Source: Reticulitermes speratus
Lineage: Eukaryota; Arthropoda; Insecta; Blattodea; Rhinotermitidae
DNA length: 64,000 bases
Reading direction: 5' to 3'
Assembly: GCA_021186555.1 (NCBI GenBank)
Contig: JAJKFL010000039.1
Coordinates: forward strand, 19,634,733 to 19,698,732
Shown here: positions 34,031-45,986 of the stretch, piece after piece
How the letters are laid out: each line of letters begins with the position of its first letter
How positions within the stretch are numbered: the first letter of the stretch is position 1
Translations under genes and position numbers: made by a program
Notes under the pieces: model-generated
What the model was told of the DNA's origin: nothing
The model's database searches: none
Seen by the model: the letters and a program-made list of their open reading frames with translations, nothing else

Positions 34031-35287
34031 AAGGGCAAATTTGCTTTTCCTATGCATTGTGAGCAACACGTAACCTTGGGCGAGTGGAAAACACACCAAG
34101 GAAAGGTGTTAAACTTCGCGAAATGTGGTCAGTAGAGCCGCCGGCCGCGAAAGAAGGGGACTGGCATAGTGTGCGTGGTTAACTTGCTGAGAAGCTATGC
34201 TAAGATGCGCCTTGGAGAAACTGTTAAAGAAATTTCGTGATCATAATGAATTGAGGTCTGGCTAACCTCTTTGAGGGCGCGTGCCCAGATTGTCGATAAT
34301 TTTCGGATAAGTTATTTTTCTCTCCCGTGGGAATTTTGAACAGCAAAACAAGGTCTTGGATTATTCCATTGCCATTATTACTTATTATTGTTATTAATTA
34401 TTAGATATTATAATTAATATAGTCATTATAATAAGAGGACCCTAGAGAAATACGATAGAGGAACGTAAGCAAGCAGCTGAGGCTGTTACTACTCCCTATG
34501 TAAAAGACTGACCCAATCAATTACATCAGATATTATAATTATTATATATTGTTATTGTAAAGATTACTACACACAGAGAGAGCAAAAGGCGTGACTGCTT
34601 TCTTAGGAAGCCTGTTTACGCAGCCGTTAACGGGTTGGCTTGTTTCAAATGAAACAGTTCTAGAAATTAAATGTCACTGACAAGTAGTGTTTGACAAGAG
34701 AAAAAGTTTATGTCTTTGTGACAGTATTGATGGCCCAATGAAAGTTTGTAAGAAATTAAACGAATGACTAACGTTTGTTTTTGTTATAGTTTATTTCTGT
34801 ACTTTAATCTCTTATTGTTACTAATAAAGAAGTTAGCACTCGAGACACACGGTGCGAAGTTGTGTACCAACTGTACTGCGTCAGGACGAACTGTGAGAGT
34901 AATGTGATTTTTGTTGTATGATTGGTGAATGAGAAATTGTAAATAACTTGGAAGTGGTCGTGGCCTGAACGAGGTACGTTGGCAGCATTTGCCTGGAACG
35001 TCCAAGAAATACCGAAAGGAACTTCTGTCAGAGTAGCCTTTGTTCAGGACGAAATTCGGCTGGTCATGTGTCAAATGTAGGGCGTTGCCGCTACGCTAAC
35101 CTGCCCGGTTAACTTGATGAACTTTCCATATCGTAAGAATTGTTGTTGATAGTGACTTACTGTGAATACGGTTTATTTTTGTTGTCTCGTCCTTCCTTCT
35201 CCCCTCTTCACTCTAACTAACCGTTTCCGTGCCCTCAGTTTATGTTCCTGGTAATTTCATATTTGCTTTTGCACTTCTGTCTTTTGT
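34031..35287. other. Unrecognised, AT-rich in part
   Basis: A markedly AT-rich stretch with ATTATTA runs at 34371-34435 and 34528-34562. No gene or repeat family was recognised. Confidence 0.45.
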
Positions 35288-35578
35288 GGGCCGGGATAGA
35301 GTAATCGGTGTAGCGACTTACTACGGGCTGGACGGTCAGGGGATCGAATCCCGGCGAGGGCGAGGTTTTCCGCGCCTGTCCAGACCTGTCCTGGTGCCCA
35401 CCCAGCCTCCTTTACAGTGGGTATCGAGTCTCTTTCCCGGGGTAAAGCGGCCGGGGCGTGGCGTTGACTGCCTACCTCCATCTAGCGCCGAGGTTAAAGA
35501 AAAAGTAGAGATATACCTCTGCTCCCCCTCTGGGCTTTCATGACCTGTTGTAGGGTGAACTTTACCTTTACCTTTACC
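35288..35578 (+). mobile_element. SINE family 1, well preserved copy
   Basis: A box near TAGAGTAATCGGTGTAGCGA and B box GGATCGAATCCCGGCG give a complete RNA polymerase III promoter. The body runs to CTCTGGGCTTTCATGACCTG. The 3' end is a (TTTACC)n repeat (35551-35575), which is probably the tail used for reverse transcription priming in this family. This is the best copy for defining the consensus. Confidence 0.85.
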
Positions 35579-36280
35579 TCTGTCTTGCTGCGAGGAGTAA
35601 GGGGACGAGAGCCAGCCACGTCCCGATTTGTCCTGAGGAGTGCGATGCATGACGGTGGTCATTACGTCTACACGTGCGTCAGTGTTTGGCTACGCTGTAC
35701 TTCTTAGAATGACGCAAGAAGCAGACTATTTATTACACGAGTAAAACAGTTTAAGAGAGATATGTGCGGTTTGTAATTACTGTACTGCCGACATTCTGTG
35801 ACTAGTGACGTCATCTCAACATCGTCCCTGACCATCATATTTAGCAGCCATATTCATACCGCACTGTTCTTTGATGCTCGTGATATGCGTGTAAAAATGG
35901 GTAGAGTAGTGACGCAAAAGATGTGCTCAGTAACAACTGAGCGTTGAGTCATATGAATCTGGAGCACGCTACAGCCAGCTAGCTGCTGCCTGTAACACTG
36001 GGAACAGGAACCCCAATGTGGCAACAAACTAACATCTCAGTAAAATTACTGGTTTAAGCCTGGGGGACGGAGGTCGATTCTATGCAGGGATTTTTCTGCA
36101 TTCTGGTGTTCTGGGACCTAAACGCTCTCCAGCGTAATTTGCAAGAAGGCCAGCATCCTCAACAGCAACACTGTGTGACATCAAATCTCGCGCAGGGATT
36201 TTTCTCTTTGCCACAACAGTCAAGAGAGGACCTGGATCCCGCTCTGCTTTCTGTCCAGTTACGAAGTACAATTGTCCCTG
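35579..36280. other. No recognisable feature
   Basis: Unrecognised DNA. Confidence 0.45.
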
Positions 36281-36282
36281 CC

Positions 36283-36465
36283 GTGAAGGAATATGGGGGG
36301 AGTGGAAGTGTAACTCCACGCATTCGTAACCTTGGCACTAGTTGGAGGCGAGTTATTGGCCTTATGCCGCCCCAGCCGGTTTACCGTCGGGGAAAGAGCC
36401 TGCGCTAGCCATTGAATGGGAGCTGTATCGGCCCCAGAGCCAATTTGGACCCTTTAGAGAAGAGA
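36283..36465 (-). mobile_element. SINE family 1, truncated copy
   Basis: The 3' half is present on + as GAGTGGAAGTGTAACTCCAC, CTTGGCACTAGTTGGAGGCG and GAGCCAATTTGGACCCTTTA. The tRNA-like head is missing, as in a 5'-truncated retroposon. Confidence 0.65.
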
Positions 36466-36495
36466 ATGCACAGGCTATGTACTAACGTAACATTG

Positions 36496-36984
36496 AGGCG
36501 CGTTCGCCTAACCATTGTTGCCGTGGAAAGCAATCAGTTTTACATATCCTCAGTGTGTGTGTTGTAGCCTTAGTTATCCGGCTTACAAAGCGCATGCGTC
36601 ATATTATATAGTCATCTGTGGCCTGTCCGGCTGTACCATATTTTTCCACATTATCTCACAAACGACACGATTTTCGGGGGAAAAAAAGGTCACTGAACAT
36701 AAAATGTGTGTTTTGATTTTCTCTACAACTTTTGTCTGAAACATTTCTCATTGTAAGAAGAATTCAGCGAGACATTATCGTAAATGTAGCCTAGATCTTC
36801 ATGTAAAGTACCCGTTATTCTTGTCACATTGTAATGAAACTTGAATTTCTCGACAGATTTTGGGAAAATACTCAGATATCAAATGCTATGAAAATCCGTT
36901 CATTGGTAGCCGAGTTGTTCAATACGGATAGACAGACAGACAGAGAGACATGACGAAGCTTTTCGCAATTTTGCGAACGCGCCT
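36496..36984. mobile_element. MITE-like repeat, copy 2
   Basis: Begins AGGCGCGTTCGC and ends GCGAACGCGCCT, a perfect 12-bp terminal inverted repeat. The interior follows 4566-5067 closely throughout. It is 489 bp long with no coding frame. The target duplication is not obvious. Confidence 0.7.
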
Positions 36985-37020
36985 GACGACGTATTACTCC
37001 GTTCAAAAATCGGACTATGA

Positions 37021-37116
37021 TTCCGCGCTTATCCAGCCTGCAGCCCAGCCACTATGCTGACTGAGCTATTCCGCGCTTGTCCAGCCTGCAGCCCAGACAC
37101 TATACTTACTGAGCTA
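37021..37116 (-). repeat. 48-bp tandem duplication of a tRNA-like SINE head
   Basis: Two units start at 37021 and 37069, each with TTCCGCGCTT, CCAGCCTGCAGCCCAG and a CTGACTGAGCTA-like end. This resembles the minus-strand head of SINE family 1 and nothing of its body follows. Confidence 0.7.
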
Positions 37117-38280
37117 TTCCGACTCCGCCGCCTATCCTGTAGGTACCACAAAAATTGTACTGCATCGTACGTGCATAAAGGACGTGTCATCACCGCTGGT
37201 AGTTAATACTGCAGTCCATCGGGAGATATAGCTTAATTTTGTCACAGAGGGCGTATTTGTCTGTATGAAGAGACATACGTGAACAGCAGAAAACCTAAAA
37301 CGCTATGCATTGTGCTGAGAACGTACAGATGGAATTATTCAGTTTGTTTGGCTTGAAAAGGGTTAAGAAGAAGCGCAGGAGGAGGGCCGTCAGATGAGGT
37401 AACCTGTGACGGCAGTCCGCTGTGCCAGACTGCCACTGTCACGCACCTTCTGCAGTCTGCTAGTGTCTCTTATGCCGTTTGTGTCGCACAGTGTAGTCAC
37501 AGACTTGCAGTGGGGAAAGAATGCGTATCTCTTGCCAACTTTAACTTATAACGAGACTGATATTGTATTATTACTACAATGCCCCGCCATCCACGGATTT
37601 CAAACACTCTTATCCGCAATTTTCCGTTTATATCCATTTTTGTCATTCACGGTATTTATTTTTATGTAGTCATGGTTTTAAATATATGCACTTAGGGGAA
37701 ATGTCAGTAGCTTTCGCACCACTCTATTCAGACTTCCCTGAGCAGGGATGTAATGGCATTTATAGCTTCAAGATCGTCAGTGCGGTTTTTTGACACTGTT
37801 GCAGTATTTTATGTATGATTAGGTGCAGATATGGTATTAAGCATACTTTTTGTTTACCGAAGGAACAGGCAACATAATTAGGCCCTAAATTTTCATGATG
37901 CCTCGGGCTTGCTAACCGCGTTCGTGCCAACCGCGGTGTTATTAGGAACGTTACTTCGCGGTTTCAGCACAGCATCCACACAGTGAATGCACATCTGTCC
38001 GTTAGTTCCATCTTCAAAATTACAGCTTATTTTGATTACATTTGGTATTCGGGGACCTACATTAATGTTATTTCGCAGATTAAATTCTTCTCCATATGTG
38101 CCTAATATAATCGCTGCCTTGCATGAGACTCAAATCCAACTGTGTAACCTTTCTAAAATACTGCCTGCCGTACAAAACAGTATGTACGTAGCGTGAAGCA
38201 TAGAGAGCCCCCTAAAATCTGCAACTATTATTTTAAATATTTTTTTTGTACTGGTAGCTTTTATTGCAAATACAATGAAA
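37117..38280. other. No recognisable feature
   Basis: Short open frames only. Confidence 0.45.
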
Positions 38281-38283
38281 AAT

Positions 38284-38575
38284 AGCCGGGATAACGTACG
38301 CAGTCTAGTGACTGCGGGCTGGACGATCTGGGGTTCGATTCCCGGCAGGAGCAAGAGATTCTTCTTTTCAAAACATTTAGACCGCTCTGAGTTCCATGCA
38401 GTCTCCTATTCAACGGGTACGGGGAGCTCTTTTATCGGAGTAAAGCTGCCGCAGCCTAAGGTTGACGACTCACCTCCATCTAGTACCGAGGTTAAGAATA
38501 AGTGGATCTGTTCCTCATTTTCCTCTATGCCTTCACGGCATGTACAGAGGCAACTTTTCTGCAGCCGTTGCAATA
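38284..38575 (+). mobile_element. SINE family 1 copy
   Basis: Head with GGCTGGACGATCTGGGGTTC and GATTCCCGGCAGGAGC, body with CTCACCTCCATCTAGTACCG and TATGCCTTCACGGCATG. Full length and moderately diverged. Confidence 0.8.
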
Positions 38576-40530
38576 AAAACTAATGCACTGTTACAAGTGT
38601 AGCGTGAATAGCTATGGAAGATATAATTCGTATGTGTATCAAGGCCAGTGAAGCATGCAAAAAGCAAAGCAAGAATTTGAAACCTGCGCATTGCGAACTG
38701 AAGTACACCTGCCCACTCCTGTTAGAGCCTCAGGCAGTTGTCCGTATACAAGTAATCAGATAAATTATTAAAACAATTTATTGACAAAAGCAAGCACTCC
38801 TGGGAAGGACGTAACGACAGTTACACTGAGACGCCATCAGTCGACAAGAGTTGCACTCAAGCGGGAAGCTAACAAGTGTTCAAAGTCAGGACTATAGCAG
38901 GCTTCGAAATACCATTGCCATGAATTTACTTATGTACGTAACTTCTACTGGTAAGCCTATACCAACCAGTTGTGAGGCGCAATGTCTTTATATCGCGCAG
39001 CAAACAGGTTTCTAAATTTAACTTGAAATAAATATTTGTTGGCATATTTACGATCTGTCGTCATTCCAAAATTTCACATGCCTAACTTGAGTGGTGTATT
39101 TATTTATGCAGCTGACGTTTTACATGTATTTTGTATGATTCTGTTGTTGTTAGTTTACATTGTACAAAGAAATTAGGGTTTGGTCATTGACCATGTATCA
39201 TCTTACAAATCCCTAGAGCTTTTATATTAAATGACGCTGTTTCTGCTACCTCAAGCTACTACGATAAGTAACCCTCTTGCTGTTGATCCTGATGTTCAGC
39301 CCCACTCATACAAAAGCCAGCCATTGATAATGATCTAATAGGTTTATCATCCTGTCATCAAACCCGATCTTGCTGAATGTATCTTAGTGTTATCCTCCCA
39401 TTTACTTGTTGTTCTTCCTGTTAGCCGCTCTCTAAGGGGTTTCCTCATCAAAATCTGTGAAGGTAATGCGGTGAGTGTGTTTTACGCAAGACCGCTGTAG
39501 GTGTGACGCGCTGTTACTCAGTTTATGTCTAAAATAACACAGAATTCCTTTATTTGGGTCATTCAGTGGAACTGTGCTACGTTTGTGAAGTATGAAACGC
39601 CGCTTTGCTATAAAAGGACGTCAGTTACGCTGTTACCAGGGAAAGTGCCACTCGGATGAAAGCACGTATTTCCTTACACTCTTGCGCCTGACATAATCCA
39701 GTGGGTCAACAAGAAATAAGGCTGCCGACATTGCTTAATACCAATGATAAATGGCGCCCACGGAAGGTACATTTTCCGTAGCTAAGCAAGGTGACATGGA
39801 GGGACATAATTATTACAAGTGTATGAAAAAAATTTGGACCTAAGGGAGAACGAAGGAAGGCTACAGTTTAGGATTCTTGAGAAAGAGAAATAAGAAACGC
39901 AAATTAAATTTTGGTAGGGATATCGCTTGTAAAGTGAGCAGTTGGAATACCGAACGAAAGATCTGTTTCAAGGAAAAGGTTATGAGGGCGGAAAGCGGAT
40001 GGATCTAGCGCTAGGCTCGTGTTCATGGTGGGCACTGCTAAGAAGAATGTTGAAAAGACGGGTTTTCCTTCCAGGGCCTAGTGATTTAGTTAAGAGGAGA
40101 CAGGGCTTGCACTGCGTGTTGAAATGTAGTGCTACGATTTGGAAAAAACAACGTACTGTTCTGCTAATCCTACCTGACTGTTCGTCCCCCTGATTCGGTC
40201 GCAGACACTCATAAACTGGTCGATCGGCAGTTTTACGAAGTGCAATATGGCCGGCATATTATTTTCGCTCAAAACTTGCTACCTGTTTTAATCCCACAGC
40301 AACTAATATGGTCGTCGAAACAGTACTGGTGTCACTGAATGCCAACTCCAGAAGTTGTGTAAGTATTAAAAACTAAGTATTTATTTTTAGAATAATTTTT
40401 TTAGGCAAGTGAAAACATGGCAACCATGCGACATATTTTCAAATAACTCGCACGATAACACGGCACACACCTGATAAAGGGAAGGGCAAAGCACCAGGGT
40501 ATCTCTCGTCTAGAGGCCATGCCGTCTGTC
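38576..40530. other. No recognisable feature
   Basis: About 2 kb with no gene or repeat family that I can name. Confidence 0.45.
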
Positions 40531-40534
40531 GACT

Positions 40535-40808
40535 GCGCACCTTGATGCCAGCGGTGACACGTCTGACTTAGCCTATATACGGAAGGTCTCCGGTTCTAAT
40601 CTTCGGTCGCGACACCCACTGTGCTGAGATATTTCGTGGTGCTTCTCAGTCCCTCCAGACAAGTGCTCAAATTAGGCCTCATCCGCTTCCTACCGCGTTA
40701 TTTCCGTTTCAGTAGTCGCTGGTCATCCTACCATTCGGCGCCGTAAAATGAGCCACCGACAGTGTCTTTAGTCAACCTACACAGTAAATAAATAAATAAA
40801 TACATAAA
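40535..40808 (+). mobile_element. SINE-like retroposon, family 4
   Basis: A tRNA-like start (GATGCCAGCGGTGACACGTC) with a B-box-like CCGGTTCTAATCTTCGG, a body with CAGTCCCTCCAGACAAGTGC and CTACCATTCGGCGCCGTAA, and a tail of AAATA units. A relative lies at 52748-52960, and a possible one at 42948-43092. Confidence 0.6.
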
Positions 40809-42075
40809 TATGTTGATTAAGTGTTGTACCTCCACCATGCGAGGGTGCCATGCGGCGATGATCTTGTTCCGGTGAGTCCTAAAACAGATGTCGTGGTTGT
40901 ACTTTGTGTGTCTGATTTACCCAAGGTTCTGTCGGTCAGTGTGTCACCGAGACCACTGAACGAAACCTTAGGCGTACAGATGGCTGCGAGTAACGGCGCT
41001 CGATGCTTTTTCCGTTTGCCGAATGCTGTATTCGTTTCAAGCCTCCCCCTGGCTTATAACAACCAGCCCAAAGCGCGTGGCAGGGTGTCGTCCTATCAGC
41101 ATTCTTGTGGACAGAACGGCTACACGACTGGAGAAGAATATAGAAGAATGTGCTGGAGGCGGAAGAGTAAGAGTTAGAGGAGGCGATTTGTGGAACTTAC
41201 TTCAGGGGGTCCGTGAACTTGGATGGGGGAAAAATTACAACTTTATTGTCACTTACCTGTAACTTAAATTTAGCTTTTCATTCAATAATGAATGTAGGCA
41301 ACAAAGTAATTTATGGCCTCGAGATTCCAAAAATGTTAGTTAACATTTAAATAAATCTCACTATCTCAATTTTATGCATTTTAATACATCTTTCTAGAAG
41401 GGGTCCTTAGGTTTCACCAGACTCTCAAAGAGGTCCATGGCACAAAAAAGGTTAAGAACCCCTGTCAGGAGAGGAATTTATGCATATAGTGTGAATCTGT
41501 GTCATCTGAGTGTGGGAGTTTTACAATTCAGTATGGGGATTTAAACTTTGTTGGTCTGTTGTAATTTACGTGAAGACCAAGCTGGTGTAGGTTACAGCTG
41601 CATGCAAATATGCAAGTCGGTATGCTGCAGGTTTCCTTCATTCCATCGTTTTATCTAAATCGTCACGTGTTTCTAAAGTTATATGTGTCATCATTAAAAT
41701 TATTATAGCGATTTCATTTTTATATCCTGCTTTCGTCTTAATGCCTTCATCTTCAGGATTAATAATTTATACGTTTATGTGTTGTCTGTACGAGGTACAT
41801 AAATAAAGGCGTCATATGGTGCATATTTCATCACCTTAACTACTGAGTATTTCGATGGAATTTTGTGTGGGGGTGTACAATAAAGTTATAGTGCGAAATT
41901 CAGTTTTTGTTCATCCGTCCAATAAGAAGCTATAAGCATGGTCTAGATTAAGCTCGTGTTAAATTTAGCCCATCTGGTCAAAGACTGACTCATACTACAA
42001 GATATCTATGCATGCCTGAATATATAAATTTTATTGTTTGAAATGGTGAATTTTGAAGGTAGGTAAATGTAAAGA
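40809..42075. other. No recognisable feature
   Basis: Holds a CTGAAGA...GAAA pair on the minus strand near 41727-41760 without a paired stem II, not counted as a hammerhead. Otherwise unrecognised. Confidence 0.4.
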
Positions 42076-42077
42076 AT

Positions 42078-42367
42078 TCCTTGTACACGCCATGAAGGCA
42101 TATATGGTGGAGTGGGGGTGTAGCTGTAGTCATTCTAAACCTCAGAAATAGATGGGGTTGAATTGTCAGCTTCACGCCCCGGCTGCATTAACCGTCTCTG
42201 GAAAGCGCTCTTGTACCCATTCAATAGGAGGCTTGGTGGGCCTTAGAGCCGGTCTGAGCGCTTTGGATAAGAGAGAACTGTTTTGCTTCTGTCAAAAATC
42301 AAACCACGATTGCTTGGCTGTCCAGCCCGTAGCCTGGTAACTATACAGACTACGCTATCCAGGCCCA
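42078..42367 (-). mobile_element. SINE family 1 copy
   Basis: Tail side GCCATGAAGGCATATATGGT, body inverse CAGAAATAGATGGGGTTGAA and CCATTCAATAGGAGGCTTGG, head inverse CAAAAATCAAACCACGATTG and CAGCCCGTAGCCTGGTAAC. Full length. Confidence 0.75.
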
Positions 42368-42947
42368 TGTTTGTAAAGAAACGCTGTAAAAATGATTTAA
42401 TCCTACTACAATGTCGGGGAAATTGGTTTTGTAAGAAGTGAATATCAAGTCCAGTCACGTACACAAAATCGCCCAAACCGCATTTGCAAAAGGCACTGGA
42501 CAAAGAAGGAAACTTTTTCCAGTGCTGTAGTAATGTAACAGAAAATTAACTTAATACTGTGTTACGTTGTATCAAACATTTAAACACGCTATAAGATTCC
42601 GATACTGAAAGCAGTGTAATAATTTCGCGCGAATTCGCAGGCCGAAGTGTAGGCCTGCCTATCATTTCACGGTGGCGTTGGTTTCCGTATGTTGCAACAT
42701 GCGACGGGTACAGTCGAAAGTGAGCACGGAACAAAACCTTCGTCTGTGTTTTTACTCTTATACACGTCATTATTTCTTTGTCGACGCAGGAAGGATTGCG
42801 TTATACTTTTCCTTTTCCTCATCACGCTTTCGAACGTTTGCCGCCCAAATTTCACCGTGCTCGGTTCGCTTAACCTATCATCAGTCTGTCTCGATTCCCC
42901 TGAAACCAGTGCTAGAGACATTGTTAGCTTACATCTAGATATCGAAT

Positions 42948-43092
42948 ATCACGGTCCAATGGTTAGCATGCACCTTTCATCTTCTGAATGTTCCGCGTTC
43001 GATTCTGTCTCTGTAGAGCCGTCATCCTGGCCGAGGTTTCGCGTCGTATTCCCGACCGCTTCGTTTCATATCATCCGCTATCATCCTAACAT
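42948..43092 (+). mobile_element. tRNA-headed SINE fragment, family 4-like
   Basis: A-box-like GTCCAATGGTTAGCATGCAC and B-box-like GCGTTCGATTCTGTC, then CCTGGCCGAGGTTTCGCG. It abuts the mariner fragment that starts about 43103. Confidence 0.5.
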
Positions 43093-43102
43093 TCGACGCT
43101 AT

Positions 43103-43420
43103 ACAGGATGCTTCAGAAAATGTTAACACTTACATGGAGATCGATTGAAATTTCCTCCAGTGTTGGATTGGTAGAAAAGGACTACTGCGATGGCTCTCAC
43201 CTTCTCCAGATCTAAGACCATCTGATTTCTGGCTCTGGGGTGTGGTAAATGAACGTGTTTATGCTAACGAACCGAAGGATGCGCAATAACTGCGAACAGG
43301 GATTGTAGATACCATCAGCTGAATACCACCACAGACGAAATTTGGCAACGATTACGGACATGCGTGGACGTCGATCAAGCACGAGTTGAAATTGTTTGCA
43401 GCACACAACTTACATCTTGT
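43103..43420 (+). pseudogene. Mariner/Tc1-type transposase fragment
   Basis: The frame reads IGRKGLLRWLSPSPDLRPSD and FWLWGVVNERVYANEPKDAQ, then a stop and LRTGIVDTIS with a second stop. The S-P-D-L-x-P-S-D-F block matches the catalytic C-terminus of this superfamily, and the piece resembles but does not equal the 13.5-kb family. TACAGGATGCTTCAGAAAAT at 43101 may be the left terminal repeat. Two stops and frame changes make it a dead remnant. Confidence 0.7.
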
Positions 43421-44050
43421 ACTGTAAATTAATTTTATTTAAATAAGCCCATGTAACTGTTAACAGTTTTTAAAGCATCTGTATAGATTTTGTACATGAA
43501 GAAATGTCCCTCAGTCATTGAAGAATCAATACGTCAGCATGTGACAGGCTTGATGTGCATTCCAGAGATCTTGACGCCCACCCCCGATAATTATTTGTTA
43601 GGAAGAATATGTCAGAGAAAGACTGGAAACACAGCACATCTGCAAAGTGTCATTAAGAACGTGTTTGAAGCCAGGTGTTAAAAGCACACGATACGGCATC
43701 TGCGAATTGGCTGTGATCAGTTTCAAAATCGCGACTTACGACAGTCGCAACATAATAAATTTTCCTTCAAACCACTAGCGTAATTTGAATAGTAAGCCTG
43801 TCCGGTGCGCGATTGGCTGTAACTGTAATCTGCGTGGCGGAATCGGAAATAAAAGCAGTGAATTTTAAAACGTTTCATACATTAGGACATTTCCTGAGAA
43901 ATTTCTCGGCGCTGTAGACATCTGGCACCCATCATATTTTCTTTCCTACAATTTGTACAGGGACATTATTTTATCTGAGCAGTATCCTTTGTCACTTCAT
44001 GTCGGTTCGCTTATATAAACCGTCGCCGACGCACGGCCGCCCCCACTCCA
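43421..44050. other. No recognisable feature
   Basis: Unrecognised DNA. Confidence 0.4.
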
Positions 44051-44051
44051 T

Positions 44052-44341
44052 ACCGCCTGTTTCGGACGGACCAATCTATCGGCTGTAGAGCCATCCAGAC
44101 ATCCACCAGACCGCCTGTTTCGGACAGACCAAGCTATCGGCTGTACAACCATCCAGACATCCACCAGACCGCCTGTTTCGGACGGACCAAGCTATCGGCT
44201 GTACAGCCATTCAGACATCCACCAGACCGCCTGTTTCGGACGGACCAAGCTATCGGCTGTACAGCCATCCAGACATCCACCAGACCGCCTGTTTCGGACG
44301 GACCAAGCTATCGGCTGTACAGCCATCCAGACATCCACCAG
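44052..44341. repeat. 58-bp minisatellite, five copies
   Basis: Units start at 44052, 44110, 44168, 44226 and 44284 and a damaged sixth begins at 44342. Each unit has ACCGCCTGTTTCGGACGGAC, CAAGCTATCGGC and the perfect inverted repeat GGCTGTACAGCC (GGCTGTAGAGCC and GGCTGTACAACC in the first two). There are only a few substitutions between units. Confidence 0.97.
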
Positions 44342-44970
44342 ACAGCCTCTTCGTGACTATAAATACACCCCAGAACACGTTGAATTTTGAAGCGAGATCT
44401 GCGGTTGTGTTTGTGGTCAGCCTGTGGCAATCCCGAGACCTTGATTTCCCAAGGTGAGAGGTAACCAGCAGCTCTGGGATTATCCATCCTTTGGCTGCGT
44501 TTCATATTTGCTTGTTGATTTTTACTAGTTTTATTCTTTTGTTTCCTGCTTTGTCCTCCTTTCATGTCGTTTTTATTAATAGAAAACAAGTATGGCATTG
44601 AAAAGTGTTAGAAAATCTTCAAAACTAAAACAGTGACTATAATTAGGCCTTCATACCTACGGTTTTGCACTGCGTACGTGTGATTAAGTATCAGTTTCCT
44701 ATTTGACAGTGCTTCCGTTCTAAGTAACAAGGCCGTATATTTTCTGACCCATCGGAGGTTATTGTTATCCGGTTATGTGTTATAACCATAAACATCATTT
44801 ACTCCGGATAAACTCAGTTTGTTTCCTGCTTCTTAACCGAAAACCGATACTGATTCAAAGACGTTAGCATAAATTGCACCTAATATCGCAGTCTTGGTGG
44901 TTAGCACTTTTTTTGGTACAGAACCTTTGAGGATGAAACGATTTGTTAAATAACCTCGGTATTAGTAAAT
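44342..44970. other. No recognisable feature
   Basis: Unrecognised DNA. Confidence 0.4.
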
Positions 44971-44975
44971 CAAAT

Positions 44976-45228
44976 GCCGATCCCAGTGGCCGCACGGTCT
45001 AAGGCGTGGATCTGCGGCCGTTCGCTTGCTGGGATTGTGTGTTCGAATCCCACCGGGGGCTGGATGTATGTCTCTCTCTTGTGAGTGTTATGTGTTGTCA
45101 GGTAGAGGTCTCTGCGTCGGGCTGAGCACTCGTCCAGAAGAGTCCTACCGAGTGTGTGTGTCGCGAAGCCCCATAAGGGGAGGCCATGACCCGGAATTGG
45201 GCCGAAGCGCCACAGGAAGGAAAATTAG
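44976..45228 (+). mobile_element. SINE family 2 (tRNA-headed)
   Basis: Head GCCGATCCCAGTGGCCGCAC with A box, then GTGTTCGAATCCCACCGG as B box. The body has CTCGTCCAGAAGAGTCCTAC and ends near GCCACAGGAAGGAAAAT. Other copies lie at 54116, 55467 and on the minus strand at 63316. The head resembles a tRNA with a long variable arm, but I do not call it a tRNA gene because the body always follows. Confidence 0.8.
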
Positions 45229-45439
45229 TAAATCAAATAAGATGCCTGTTAATCGGATAGTGGTGTTCGCTGTCGTTACTGGCAACTGGGAAAGTTTTTG
45301 TCATGTCATGTTTTGTCACGTCTGCCTTCTCCCGAATTCTTGTCATTTTCCTTTCGCCTCTCTCTCTGTAAAAACACACCTGTCGTGTAAAACCTGGTTC
45401 CTGCTTACGCGTGAAACAGTCTCGTGGTAGGCATACGTC

Positions 45440-45500
45440 ATCCCCCGTGTCCTAATGGTCAGCATACTGAATCATTTGAACTGTTCTGTTTTCTGCCTCG
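45440..45500 (+). mobile_element. tRNA-like SINE head fragment
   Basis: GTCCTAATGGTCAGCATACT resembles the A-box region of the 42948 copy. The B box is decayed. Confidence 0.3.
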
Positions 45501-45804
45501 AAAATAAAGAGAGTGAAGTTGTCCTCGGAATTGAAATTTGTCGACATACTTCCCAAAGTCTTTCTTTACAACTTCGTATATTCTACCTTAATGGTATTGG
45601 TCGTTATTTATTGCTATTGTCGCAAAGCTAATCGCACTACAGATATCACTCTATAGGCCAATATTTTCTTACATTATTTGCTTTGTGTCTTGTTAAATAT
45701 TTACCCGTATAGGAAATTTTTTCTAGTGGAAGTTGTAGGTATTAGAAGGATCTGTATGCTATATTGTTGTCCTTTTTTCTAGAGCCTTTTTTAGGAAGTC
45801 CATA

Positions 45805-45986
45805 TACAGTCAAACGCCGATATAGCGCCACTGTTTGTTCACCACAGGTTGTAGCGGCATATCGAGCATGGCGATAAATCGAAATATTCTGTAACAGGTA
45901 ATTTCTGTTCAAAGACTTTCATGGACGCTAAGTGAGGGTGGCGCTATACCTGGGGGTAGGGGGTGCTATATCAGCAATTGACTGTA
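45805..45986. mobile_element. pogo/Tigger-type MITE
   Basis: TACAGTCAAACGCCGATATA at the left is inverted at the right (TATATCAGCAATTGACTGTA), with TA at both ends. TIRs of about 24 bp with several mismatches, 182 bp in all, no coding content. The CAGTC...CGATATA type of terminus is usual for pogo/Tigger elements. Confidence 0.7.

Noticed and set aside
41250..41268. Minus-strand TTACAG/GTAAGTGAC as a splice junction
   Set aside because: The donor is good but the upstream sequence lacks a pyrimidine tract.
41727..41760. CTGAAGA and GAAA on the minus strand as a further hammerhead
   Set aside because: No paired stem II, no palindrome after GAAA and no helix I pairing.
42689..43126. 145-codon plus frame
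   Set aside because: Its second half runs through a SINE-like segment, and the rest has no recognisable content.
44052..44341. Regular repeats as a CRISPR array
   Set aside because: Units are contiguous with no unique spacers and the DNA is eukaryotic in character.
44976..45065. Possible tRNA gene (A and B boxes present), also at 54116, 55467 and 63480
   Set aside because: The same SINE body follows in each case, so these are SINE heads; anticodon arm pairing was not convincing.
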